Shown: positions 12,331 through 25,164 of the stretch, in pieces
Layout: every line of letters begins with the position of its first letter
How positions within the stretch are numbered: position 1 is the first letter of the stretch
From: Sphagnum magellanicum
Taxonomy: Eukaryota; Streptophyta; Sphagnopsida; Sphagnales; Sphagnaceae
Assembly (NCBI GenBank): GCA_021904315.1
Contig: CM038914.1
Location: 22,679,065 to 22,743,064, forward strand
DNA: 64,000 bases
Reading direction: 5' to 3'
Translations under genes and position numbers: made by a program
Notes under the pieces: model-generated
What the model was told of the DNA's origin: nothing
The model's database searches: none
Seen by the model: the letters and a program-made list of their open reading frames with translations, nothing else

Positions 12331-15300
12331 TAAATGCCAAGAAATGCCAAGTTTTGTGATAGGAAATACATTTCATGGATAGGTAGGTAGGTAGGAAAAT
12401 AATAACTATTAAGTAAGGAGATGGTTTATTTACACATATGTAAAGGTTGTTTTTACTACAACCTGCTTGTGGGTTGTCAATAGGTAAGTAGGGAAAAAAA
12501 AAACCAATTGAGGTAACCACCATGGTTAGTTAATGAATTGAAACCCAACAAAAAATTGTCTCTTGACCAATTATCATTCATCCTTCATGGTGCACTAGTG
12601 GATGGTATTCACTATGGCCGAGAAGGCAAGGAAGCACCAAGCATGAACAAGCATAGAAGGTGCAAGCTCTCAGTCAATCCAATACATTAAAATTGTTTGG
12701 CTCTAGTGATGTAACAACAATGACATTCCACATTACTGTTAATAATGCAATGTTCATTTGGGAAGAAGATGATGATTTGCATTTGGGAAGGATTGATCAT
12801 CGTCAGATCGATATGTCAGCCCACATAAATTGCATCTTGTTTTTTTTCTTTGTTGGTTATATTTAGCTCCAATGTTGCAAGGAAAAGCATGTCAACCATA
12901 AGCTTATCCACAAGCTTGCCTAAATCTTCTATGCAAGAAGAGCTCATGACTAGAACAACCTCTAAAACCTATCTTTCAAGAATTATGTCTTCTTCTTCTT
13001 GGATCTCCAATATAAAGGACGCAAGGTTTGATTTAACGTTAGAATTCAAACATAAAGTATGGAGGAGCAAACTTTGAGTGCAGCTCTAGAGGCCCTAAGG
13101 AAAGGCCAATGCATTATAATTATGGACTCAAAATCTAAGGAGGCCGAAGTGACCTTTTCTTCCTAGCAATTTATTTCTTTCCTATTTCTCTGAGAACTCT
13201 AAGGACTAAAGCAGGAAGTGAGATGTACATCTCTATAGCTCATGAGGTTGCTTGTACCTTTGGTTTCCCCTTCATTGAAGAGGTATCCACTACCCACCTA
13301 GAACTCTTCTTCTTCTTTTATTTCCAATAAACCCCCATCATTTCCACTTTTTGAGCTTCTTGTAAAAACAGTTGGGAGTTTGGTTTCTAGCAAAATTCTC
13401 GGAATAGTTTTCCAACTAAGGTTCTTGTAGTTTTGTTTGGCTTTTCATCCTATACACAACTAAGAGACATTGAGGCTTTGGCACTAAATGTGTCAAATTT
13501 CAAAATCTATAAACACTCTTACAAAGCACAAAACAATAATGTAAGATCATATCCATCCATAAGAACCTTAAACCTTAATCAATTGATCTTGTATTATATC
13601 AATGTTTGAAACAAACCCTAGCCAAGCATTACTTTGAGGATTTTAATCACTAATTCCAACCAATTGTAACAAGCAAGGAAAACAAGACAAGAACAAGTAT
13701 GTGGAAGCTGGAAACTATGACCCCCTTGGGTAACATTAGTTTAAACAAGATATTCAAAAAACTACATGTATGTTCATGAAGCAAAGATGTGGACAAGCAT
13801 TTCAACTAATCAAAAGGTGTTTTGTTTTTAACAGCTAATAAACGCTACGAACTTAATGGAGAAGTATCCAATATTGTAGCACATGGGCAAGGAGAACAAA
13901 TAGATGTGCCAAAGTTCATGTTCAATTGGATTTTCGTTTGATCATAAAAGCTTGAAAATTGGTGTTTATGATGTGGAGAGAATTTTCACATGTCACTGAC
14001 TTGTAGAGCTTTGGAAAGATGTTGTAAACCTCAAAAATGAAGTTGACAAAGAAGAAGTAGCTAGGTTATTTGCTAAGGAGTTTCATACCCCAAGCCACAT
14101 CTTTGTGTGCATTAAGAATGCAGGTGGTCTATAAGTGCGGAATGGACACACTGAACTTTTGGTGCCTCTTGCAAAATTAGCAAGCATTGTTTTTATTTTA
14201 GTATGTCAAAATCTTTTCTATAAAACCTTAAGATTCTAAAGTTGTTGAGTTGGCATATTCCTCTTTTTAATATCACATCAATGTTGTTTGGTTGTTTCAT
14301 GGGCTTGTTAATGGTCATTACTGATTTCAATTTCTTTTGAATTGAATATAACAAATGGGTCATTTCATAATGAACTTGCTTGGGCCTTTTCACATTCCAT
14401 AGGAGCTTAAAATTTTATCTGAATTATATTGATTTACAAATGTCACCTAAACATAAAAATGTTTTAGAACCCTAAACCTTGATTGAATGTGGAGGATGCA
14501 ATGTGGAATACTTTTATGTGTTTGTTAGTGGATACACCATTGGAATCAACATCAACAACAATTGCTCAAATATGTTGAATGTTGGTAGTTGTGCAAGATT
14601 TTCCTCATGTGGGTGGGTGAAATTTTGCATGGTTTGCTTTCAGGTTGGGTGTGTCATGTTATACAAGGATGGTGATAATTTTGGAACACTACTACCAAAG
14701 GTAGCCAGAGCTTGGGTGTCAAGAAAAAATATTCCTTTCTTAATTAGGCCAGATATTATCAATGTTCTTCAACATGGAGCAAGATCCAAACCACCTAAAA
14801 GTTCCAAAAACATAACTATCTTGTATTGGATTGTCAAAATTTTGTGTAGAAAGAGAGGTGAATAATTTATTCATTTGAAGTACGAGCTAAGAATAATGGA
14901 GTCAAATTTTTGAAATTGCTTTATTAGTGTGGGTTGTGACCTTATGTGGATGATTTATTGGAACTATTGTGTGTGAAATTTGAATTATTTAGTCATGGCA
15001 ATGATTTCAAAGTCTAGGAGAAATAAAATATAATCAGATCTTGTCAAGATGTCTAATGATATTCACAAGGGACCTTTATCAGATAGCTTACCAAAATGAA
15101 GATAACATTAATTGTTTATTATTAGAACCACCAATAAAGTATTATTTTGGGCAACCATTGTAACCATGACTTGCAATGAAATATTCCCATTGTGAATTGA
15201 GTACATTAGGTAGTATAGTCATCGAATGGTTGTCATAAAGGCCTTCAAGGGCCAAAAACATCCACACTTGCCCACAATGTTACTTGAATTTTTGTCATTA

Positions 15301-16045
15301 AATTCAAGTTATATGATTGTTGGTAGATGTTATATCAAGTGGATTAGAAAGTTGATCCATCAAGGATGAAGGTTGAAAATGGTGATGAAGATAATTTTTT
15401 TGTGAAAATAAGAAAACTTAACCAATGATTCTTTAGTGCAATAGAAGGTTAACAAATCTATTCCTTCTTGTGATGATTTTCTTACATCCAAAGGTTATAA
15501 TCATAGAATGTTATTCACCTTTCCAATGGCCTTGGATCCCTTCGCTACAATGTAGAAAAAAATGTTTTTCCATGTCATACCTAATCGATACTAATGCAAA
15601 ATTGAATTTGTTTATATGTTTTTAACTTGCAATGCTTGATTTGATTTTAGATTGATGATCATTATATTGGATTTTAATTGATGGTCTTATATGTTGCATC
15701 ATAATTGATGATCATCTTGGTGACTTTCCATACACCAATGACATTTCATAATTGTGTATCTTTCTGGATTCTAGATAGCCTTTTCCTGCAAAAGACTTGA
15801 TAAGTATGTCACAATAAAAAAAAATACTTTGGATTCACAATACCTTTGTTTTCCAAGCAAAAAACTTGAGAAAATAGTAATAATAGTTCCATCCTTTCTG
15901 GGTTGAAACTTGAAATTAATGTGTGCATGATTGCATGACATAAAAGACTATGGAAAGTTTTAGTAGGCTACATGTCTAGGTTTCATTATTACATCATGTG
16001 AAATAACTCAAAAATGATGAAAACTTGCCAATTATCAATAAAACA

Positions 16046-17095
16046 AAGAACCCAACAAAGGGGGAGGAAAAGGTACAAGATGGAAGGACACAAGTCTTGG
16101 CAAGCTAAGAATATTCCAAAGAGGGTAGATCGTAAGGGGAACAAGAAGAAATCAAGTACTTGAACCTCCCCCCCCCCCCCCCCAAATTGTGAAAAGCATA
16201 TTAAATAAGGAGAAGGGAGGAACAATTGAAAAAATGTTTAGCCTAGATGAACCTTCACTTATAATAACAACACACCTCGAAATGAAGGTTGTCTATGCTC
16301 GCTACGATGCCATCAACACCATCTATAGGTAAAATGAAGGCAAAACTTTAATAACATAAAAATATGTTACTTTTAAGTCTTTCCATTCCCCTTCCTAAGG
16401 TAGTCTCATTTTTCATACCTAGATTTTGTGAAAAGTTTTGCCATTGCTTCTTCCACAATGATTGTTGATGAAAGACTATAACTCAAATGTAATAATGTAA
16501 CCTATGTCATCGGCCTAAATGTGATCCATTATCCATTTTTTCCTTCCAAAACTAGTTTTTTGTATTGTAATTGAATTTTGAATAGAAAAAATATTCAAAA
16601 TTCAATATTTTTCGCAATCATTGGACTTTTGCAAATCTAAACACTTTCATTAAATCCTATGAATCAAAATTTTTCTACAATACCAAAAGTGGGCCCAAAT
16701 TCCATTATAATTTGTTTCATTTAAATGAATTTTCATGAAATTTTTGTTTTCAATGACTTTTTCACTATAAATTGAAACATTATGAAACCAACTTGATACA
16801 CCCTTATTCATTGAAAACTTTCCAACAACACCGAAAACATGACAAAACACACCATGGTTTGGGAGATTTCAAAGTGACAAACAAATCAAATAAACTACCT
16901 TCTTTCATAGATAAATATTGGAGGTTTTCAAATATTATAGGCAAAGAAAAAACTTAATAAAAATCACCATTCTAATATTTCATTTTATGTGTGTAATCAA
17001 AAATATTTTAAAAATGATTAAAGATTTGTAGTTCATATTTGGTTTCTAGCCAATTAAATTTGGCTAAATCTTCTTACGGATGATAATTATTTTTA
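16046..17095. other. Spacer with poly-C tract and a fragment of the dispersed repeat
   Basis: A run of 16 C residues occurs near 16168-16183, a rare homopolymer in this AT-rich spacer. Near 17046-17095 the sequence TTTGGCTAAATCTTC followed by GGATGAT, read on the minus strand, matches the GATCATC...GAAGATTTAGCC block of the dispersed ~230-bp repeat. Only this block is convincing, so it is a fragment (copy E). Confidence 0.4.
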
Positions 17096-18599
17096 TTAAA
17101 AACAAAAATTCTTAAAAAGGAACAATGACCATCACCTACATACTACATATTGGCACCTTCACTTTTCAAGGTGAAACCTTTAAGTATAGAAACTCCACAT
17201 ACACATTATACACCAAATTTTAAATGAAATATAGCCAATATATGCATTATTGGGGCATTTGGGCCAATAAACTGGGTTTGATTTGGTAAACGATCACATG
17301 ATTTAAAACTTGAAATGGGTGTGTTCATTGCTCCATGTGCAAGTGTTCAAGAAGTATCACTATTTTGTTGAAGCATACTCACATGCGACATTGGAAAGCT
17401 TGTCATGATTTCTTGTGTTTATGCCAATTGGAATGAATGTGGTAAAAGTTCATGAAACAATACCCTACCATTCTCTTTTTTACCATGAATTGTTGTGCTT
17501 TGTTTTGGCAAGAAGTTGGTCAAGTCTTATAGAACCTTGGAGACAAATGGTGAAACATTTTTAATGCCAAAACTTTCTATTGTATGTCCAATGACGTTTT
17601 TTACTTTCCCTACCAATACAATGATAACAAATGGAATGTGTTTTCCTAAATATAGGACATAATATTGTTAGTCTAAAATCCACGCTCTTGAAGTAGGATT
17701 GAGAAATGAATATAAACTTAATTAAGCTCAATATGCAAGATTGGATTTCAAAAAACAAAAGTGGAGTTATAACCCAAGAATCCAATTCCTAACACAAGAT
17801 TGCATGTCCCAATGAAGAATTGATGATCCTAAATCATGGATCCAATTTTTTAAGAACTATGAGGTAGTAAATGTTCTTACAAATCAAGGATTCATATTCC
17901 CAATTCAAAAAGATTTAATTCATTTCCTTCCAAATTTTCTTATATTTTGGAAAATTATAAGGTCTTGTACCAAGACTTATTGAGGATTATTAATTCTTGC
18001 AACCACACCTTGGTTCCCAAAAAACTAGTGGTTTGACACCTCTTGTGACAAAAATTATGAAGGTGCACTAATCAATCTTGACCACGTGTATGTAAGAAAT
18101 TCATTAAGGATGATATTTAAAAGGAAATTAAGATTCATTGAACTAGACTAATTCATGTGCATCATGATTAAAGACTAAGAAAGAACAATGGAAATTTGAT
18201 TCTTGAAGACCATAGATCTTGAAATAAAGCACACAAATGAATGGAAATAAATAACATAAAACATGTAAACAACAAAATATATTCAAAAATATGTTTCACA
18301 TGTTTGAAACAAAATGTTTGGTGTTTCCATTGGGAGTGATTGTACCATATTCGCTTCCATTTTCATGCCCACCCTTCCTTGAACATCTTTGGAATCTAAC
18401 TTTAAACCCCAAGTTGCACACCAATTTGTAATAAAGATGGTGTCATAAAAAGGAACAACACAACAAGACAAAGTTGTGTGTATTCTCCTATACACCAAGG
18501 GTGATAGGTATGCTCGAAGGGGATTGTCAATAAATTATTGCAACTAAATCACAATCCACAAAGATGACATGTGGGATAGTTGTAAGATAGGGCAGCTCA

Positions 18600-19800
18600 A
18601 TTTTTCATCACATTTTATTTTCTACATATTGTATTATATTCAATCGTCATAAATATATGGTGAAATCATCAATGTGACAAAAACATTTACAAATTGAAAT
18701 TGTTAATTTGAATAAGAATATGCACATAATGATGAAATCCAAAAAATATACACCAAACATATAGTCATGAACTTTCATTAAATGATTACAATTGTAGTAA
18801 TTAATTTTGATTACTGTAAAAATGTGAAAATTTTGTAGTGTTAATAATTGTCAGCCATAACTAAGTAATTTTAAGTTAGAAACACAATAATTTACAATAA
18901 TTACATTCATTAATTTAATTAAAATATAATTATTATAAAAAACTTATATCTCAATTTAATTTTAATTTCTAGTGTATAAATAGCTTAAATATTATACAAT
19001 AATTTATGATACTAGTATTAAATAAATTAATTTTTTTGTAAGTATTTTTTAACAATAATTAATTTGATTAAAATAAATTAACTATAATTTTTATTATTTT
19101 TATTATTGCTGTAATAATAACTATGGAATTTCAATAAAATATTATAGGTTCTACATAACAATAATTTATTATATTTCAATTAATTTAATTACAATAAGTA
19201 TGTTAATTATTGAAATTATAATAAAATTACCATAAGAATTGTAATTGTTAATTTTTAGCATTTGTAAATTTCAAGAATCAAATTTCCAACTTTTATGTTG
19301 GAAGAATATTTATTTATTGTAATAAGTAATTATAAATAATAGATATATTAGTTGACAATAATGATGATAATTACATTAATTATACGAACTACATTATGAT
19401 TAGTTTTAAAAGATTAAATATGGATTTTTGTTTTAGATTTTAAGTTCTAAATAATTTGATTATTTATATACATTTTTGGCAATTAATTTAATCACAATAA
19501 TTCTATGATAATTATTGTATTGTCATCTTTACATATACCTTAATATGAGGCTAATATACAATAATAGTTTTTTCAAATCATGCTTAATTAATCCACAAGT
19601 ATAATACATACATACATACATACATATATATATACCAATATGAATGTGGAGTACATGGTGTATATGTAATGCTTATTATACATAATTGTTAGTTACCATG
19701 ATGTAAAACACATGACTTACCCTATACAAAAATTAGTAACATACATAATTTAATGTGTAAATAAATAAAAGTTATCATTTTTTGGTCACTTTTCCAACTA
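18600..19800. other. Extremely AT-rich block
   Basis: This stretch is dominated by ATTAATTT/AATAATTA words with hardly any G or C and no open frame worth calling. It contains a CATA/TATA microsatellite at about 19607-19637. Such blocks can be matrix-attachment-like or simply decayed transposon DNA; the sequence does not distinguish these. Confidence 0.6.
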
Positions 19801-19889
19801 ATGGGCCATATGAAGGCCTTCTAAGAGGAAAATAACATGAAAAATCATCTCATTGGAAGAATGAAAAACCTAGAAATAGTTGCAACATA

Positions 19890-20020
19890 GTCATAAATGT
19901 GACCAAAAAATGTGTGATGTGATTTTTAGTCACAAATGTAACCAATGTTAATTGTAAACGACAATTAGTCACATGTAGTCACAAATCATTTGGTTACGTT
20001 TTAGCTTTTTTCTACTAGTG
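19890..20020 (-). mobile_element. CACTA-like transposon terminus
   Basis: Read on the minus strand, the end at 20020 begins CACTAGTAGAAAAAAGC, the typical 5' terminus of plant CACTA (EnSpm) elements. Just inside lie repeated short motifs (TAGTCACAAAT, TAGTCACATG, GTCACAAAT), resembling subterminal repeats. The opposite terminus was not found in the window, so this is one end or a relic. Confidence 0.5.
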
Positions 20021-20919
20021 ACAATCCTTTCTTTTCTTGGGCATCAAGCTCTCTTTGTCCATATATATTTTCTCATGCATTGAAGTATGGAGAAAACTAG
20101 TTTTATTATGTTAAATTTTTCTCAATGCCAAATGTCTTTTAATAGGGAGTTGGGTGAAAGGTCACATCTTGATGTGAATAATGTTTTCTTAGAAGTTGAA
20201 TCATTTTTGCCCACCATCTATCACAAAACCTAGGATTTTGACAAATGTTTTTGACAAATCATCAAATAACTTGATAGTTTTCAAAATCTAGTTGTTGGGG
20301 TCTTTCAAATATAAAGAACATATTTTCATCATTATGACTTTGTTGGCTTTGACAACCTCAATAAATATATATTTTTAAAAACCAAAACCATGCATATATA
20401 CCAATGTTTGTAGAGCATGGCACACTGGTTGTAGTCATGTTTACTAAGTAGCATTTGCAATTGAGGTGTCGACATAATATGTAAGACTGCTCAAGATTCC
20501 TTTTTTGCCTTCAACTTGTAGTCATAGTCGAGAGATAGTCTTGATGTGCATTTGCAACGAAGACGTTAGTCCCAATCTCAATGTCATCCATCCATGTGTG
20601 ATCTATCATCCATCACTATGTTTTGTAATTGACCAAAGTAGTTGAAAATGAACACATCACCTAGAGAGGCTTGATTATAAACTATGTAAATTTCCAAATC
20701 AACATTTTTAACTAGAATTCAATTGTAGACCATGGGGGTGTTAAAAATATTCCATAGGCTTCAAAATATTTGGGATTTGCCTTCATTTGTCCACCAAAAG
20801 AGTAGTTGGCTCAATTTACTTGGAAATTGTGAATTTTTTTAAAAAATATTCAAAAAATTAAAATTGAAATGTAGTCGAAAATGACGTCAAGTTGAAAGTG
20901 GGTTGGTTGAAAAAAAAGG

Positions 20920-21840
20920 TTTTATATTAATGATACAGTTGACAATGGATGAAAATAATTATTTCAAATTGAAACACCTTAACAAATTAAGTTCCTTGAA
21001 TGCAATAAATTGGCTAATAAACATAAGTAATTCTTATAAGCTCATACAAATTAAGCTCCCACAACTAAAACTTTTGGAGTGCATTTAATTGGCCAATGTA
21101 CATGTAAATCATTCTTGCAAGTTGAAGCATTCACAAAAATCAAGATTTTCAAGTGCAATCAATGACCAATAGATGAAAATAGTTATTTCAAATTGGAACA
21201 CCTTGACAAATGAAGCACTTTAAGTGCATTCAATTCGCCCATAGATGAATGTACTTTTTCACGATGTTTTCAAGTTGTAGAAGTTTTATAAAGGTAGTTC
21301 TTCGAAGTTGAAACACCCTCGCAAATTAAACTCTTGGAGTGCATTCAATTAGCCAATAAATGAAGGTAGTTCTTCCAAGTTGAAACACCTTCACAAATCA
21401 AGCTCTTTGAATGCATTCAATTGGCCAATAAATGAAGGTAGTTCTTCCAAGTTGAAACACCTTCACAAATCAAGCTCTTGGACTACATTCAATTGGCCAA
21501 CAGATGAAGGTAGTTCTTCCAAATTGAAACACCCTCACAAATCAAGCTCTTGGATGCATACAATTGGCCAACATATGAAGGTAATTCTTCGAAGTTGAAA
21601 CACCCTAGCAAATCAAACTCTTGGAGTGCATTCAATTGGCCAATAGATGAAGGTAGGTCTTCCAAGTTGAAACACTTTCGTAAATCAAACTCTTGGAGTG
21701 CATTCAATTCACCAATAGATGAAGGTACTTCTTCCAAGTTGAAACACCCTTGCAAATCAAGCTCTTGGATTACATTCAATTGGTCAATAGATGAAGGTAA
21801 TTCTTCCAAGTTGAAACACCCTCCCAAGTCAAGCTCTTCA
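20920..21840 (-). pseudogene. Decaying LRR repeats beyond the HNL stop codon
   Basis: About a dozen further 72-bp LRR units lie downstream of the HNL reading-frame end. From 21830 to about 21560 they read in another frame (ELDLGGCFNLEELPSSI and so on). Further out they accumulate indels and substitutions until only the CAAATCAAGCTCTTGGA- and GGCCAATAGATGAAGGTAG-type words remain near 21000. The junction at 21838 looks like a small deletion: the expected CAATTG-AA(T)-...-CACTTGAAGAG has become CAATTCACTTGAAGAG. The tail was probably once translated as part of the LRR domain. Confidence 0.75.
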
Positions 21841-24800
21841 AGTGAATTGGTCAATAGAAGAAGGTAATTTTTCCAAGTTGAAACACCTTCGCAAATCAAG
21901 CTCTTCGAGTGCATTCAATTGGTCAATAGATGAAGGTTTTTCTTCCCTGTTGGAACACCTTCGCAAATGAAGCTTTTGGAATGCATTCAATTGGCCAATA
22001 GATGAAGGTAATTCTTTCAACTCAAAACACCATGACAAATCAAACTCTTTGAGCGCATTCAACTGGTTAATAGATGGAGGTAATTTTTTCAAGTTAAAAC
22101 ACCATGACAAATAAAGCTCTTGGAGTGTATTCAATTGGCCAATAGATGAAGGTAGTTCTTTCAAGTTGGAACACCCTAACAAATAAAGCTCTTGGAGTGC
22201 ATTCAATTGACCAATAGATGGAAGTAGTTCTTTCATGTTGGAACACCCTTCCAAATCAAGCTTTTGGAGTGCATTCAATTGGCCAATAGATGGAAGTAGT
22301 TCTTTCAAGTTGGAACACCTTGACAAATCAAACTCTTGGAGTGCATTCAATCGGCCAATAGATGGAGGTAGTTCTTTCAAGTTGGAACACCTTGACAAAT
22401 TAAGCTTTTGGAGTGCATTCAATTGGCAAATAGATGAAGGTAGTTCTTTTAAGTTGGAACACCCTTCCAAATAAAATTCTTGGAGTGCATTCAATTGGCC
22501 AATAGATGGAGGTAGTTCTTTCAAGTTGCAACACCCTGACAAATGAAGCTTTTGGAATCCATTCAATTGGCCAATAGATGGAGGTAGTTCTTTCAAATTA
22601 GAACACCTTGACAAATTAAGCTTTTGGAGTGTATTCAATTGGCCAATAGATGCAGGTAAATCTTTCAAGTTGGAACACCCTAACAAATCAAGGTTTTGAA
22701 GTGCATTCAATTGGCCAATAGATGAAGGTAGTTCTTTCAAGTTGGAACACCATTGTAAATCAAGTTTTAGGAGTGCATTCAATTGGCCAATAGATGAAGG
22801 TAGTTGTTTCAACTCGGAACACCATGATAAATCAAGGTTTTGGAGTGCATTCAATTGGCCAATAGATGAAGGTAGTTCTTTCAACTCGGAACACTTTTGC
22901 AAATCAAGATTTTGGAGTGCATTCAATTGGCCAATAGATGAAGGTAGTTCTTTCAACTCGAAACACCTTGACAAATGAAGCTTTTGGAGTGCATTCAATT
23001 GGCCAATAGATGAAGGTAGTTCTTTCAACTCATAACACCATGACAAATCAAGGTTTTGGAATGCATTCAATTGGCCAATAGATGAAGGTAGTTCTTTCAA
23101 GTTGCAACACCATGATAAATCAAGGTTTTGGAGTGCATTCAATAGGCCAATAGATGAAGGTAGTTCTTTCAATTCGCAACATTTGTACAAATGAAGGTTT
23201 TGGAGTGCATTCAATTGGCCAATAGATGAAGGTAGTTCTTCCAACTTAGAACACCCTATCAAATCAAGGTTTTGGAGTGCATTCAATCTGCCAATAGATG
23301 AAGGTAGTTCTTTCAACTCGGAACATTGTGACAAATGAAGCTTTTGGAGTGCATTCAATTGGCCAATAGATGAAGGTAGTTCTTTCAACTCGGAACACTG
23401 TGACAAATGAAGCTTTTGGAGTGCCTTCAATTGGCCAATAGATGAAGGTAGTTCTTTCAACTCGGAACACCATGACAAATCAAGGTTTTGGAATGCATTC
23501 AATTGGCCAATAGATGAAGGTAGTTCTTTCAACTCGGAACACTTTGACAAATGAAGCTTTTGGAGTGCATTCAATTGGCCAATAGATGAAGGTAGTTCTT
23601 TCAACTCGGAACACCATGATAAATCAAGGTTTTGGAGTGCATTCAATTGGCCAATAGATGAAGGTAGTTCTTCCAACTTAGAACACCTTATCAAATCAAG
23701 GTTTTGGAGTGCATTCAATTGGCCAATAGATGAAGGTAGTTCTTTTAACTCGGAACACTCTCTCAAATGAAGGTTTTGGAGTGCATTCAATTGGCCAATA
23801 GATGAAGGTAGTTCTTTCAACTCGGAACACTTTGACAAATGAAGCTTTTGGAGTGCATTCAATTGGCCAATAGATGAAGGTAGTTCTTTCAACTCGAAAC
23901 ACCATGACAAATCAAGGTTTTGGAGTGCATTCAATTGGCCAATAGATGAAGGTAGTTCTTTCAACTTGGAACAAAATGATAAATCAAGGTTTTGGAGTGC
24001 ATTCAATTGGCCAATAGATGAAGGTAGTTCTTTCAACTCGGAACACTGTGACAAATGAAGCTTTTGGAGTGCATTCAATTGGCCAATAGATGAAGGTAGT
24101 TCTTTCAACTCGGAACACTGTGACAAATGAAGCTTTTGGAGTGCATTCAATTGGCCAATAGATGAAGGTAGTTCTTTCAACTCGGAACACTTTGACAAAT
24201 GAAGCTTTTGGAGTGCATTCAATTGGCCAATAGATGAAGGTAGTTCTTTCAACTCGGAACACCATGACAAATCAAGGTTTTGGAGTGCATTCAATTGGCC
24301 AATAGATGAAGGTAGTTCTTTCAACTCGGAACACTTTGACAAATGAAGCTTTTGGAGTGCATTCAATTGGCCAATAGATGAAGGTAATTCTTTCAACTCG
24401 GAACACTCTCTCAAATCAAGGTTTTGGAGTGCATTCAATTGGCCAATAGATGAAGGTAGTTCTTCCAACTTAGAACACCCTATCAAATCAAGGTTTTGGA
24501 GTGCATTCAATTGGCCAATAGATGAAGGTAATTCTTTCAACTCGGAACACCATGATAAATCAAGGTTTTGGAGTGCATTCAATTGGCCAATAGATGAAGG
24601 TAGTTCTTCCAACTTAGAACACCCTATCAAATCAAGGTTTTGGAGTGCATTCAATTGGCCAATAGATGAAGGTAGTTCTTTCAACTCGGAACACTGTGAC
24701 AAATGAAGCTTTTGGAGTGCATTCAATTGGCCAATAGATGAAGGTAGTTCTTTCAAGTTGGAACACCTTGATAAATCAAGCTCTTGGAGTGCATTCAATT

Positions 24801-25164
24801 GGCCAATAGATGAATGTAGTTCTTTCAACTTGGAACACCCATTGAAATCAAGCTCTTGGAGTGCATTTAATTCGCCAATAAATGAAGGTATTTTTTCCAA
24901 ACTTTGGCATTGTGCCAAATCAAGTACTTGTAATTGTAAAGAATGAAATAAATTATCTGGTAATTTTTTAATCATGCATTTTTTGAGGCACAACCATTTA
25001 ACATTATTCAAATTTCGCCCTTGGATGAATTTTTCCACTATAGTTGGTGAAGCTTCTGTTAGGTCAACCAACCTAAGGTTGGGAAATCCCTTTGAGCCAA
25101 TTTGGGACAATATAGGCAAATTGACGCATTTTTTCAATGAGATGCCTTCTAAAGTTTCCACCAC
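21838..25164 (-). repeat. 72-bp tandem LRR array (24-residue leucine-rich repeats)
   Basis: The exon begins VVETLEGISLKKC and then carries about 42 units of 72 bp. The consensus is LPSSIGQLNALQ-L-LS-CSELKE, a plant LRR with the LxxLPSSIG motif. Central units are nearly identical at DNA level, while the first and last units are diverged. The repeated 72-bp unit lacks stops in several frames, which creates the spurious antisense and shifted open frames across 21.4-25.2 kb. Ligand-facing variation is concentrated in the short (S/R)WC-, LIGC- and LSKC-type segment. Confidence 0.95.

Larger units (their letters stand above)
8700..18600. other. Long gene-poor spacer
   Basis: No gene is recognised on either strand. 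From 8700 to about 11300 base composition is closer to genic, and a proline/serine/threonine-rich open frame occurs on the minus strand (9271-9543), but nothing matches a known family and no splice-linked series of exons was found. From 11.3 kb onward the sequence is AT-rich. Open frames such as 14479-14865 (+) have no recognisable motif. Small local duplications are listed separately. Confidence 0.6.

Noticed and set aside
14479..14865. 128-codon Cys/Asn-rich open frame
   Set aside because: No recognisable motif, no promoter or intron context; length is compatible with chance in this spacer.
16168..16183. 16-base poly-C tract as an i-motif/quadruplex regulatory element
   Set aside because: A single isolated homopolymer far from any gene; more likely a simple slippage tract.
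21380..24946. Many + strand and shifted-frame open frames across the LRR array
   Set aside because: The 72-bp unit lacks stops in several frames, so every copy reopens them. Only the minus-strand LRR frame gives a known fold and splices to NB-ARC.
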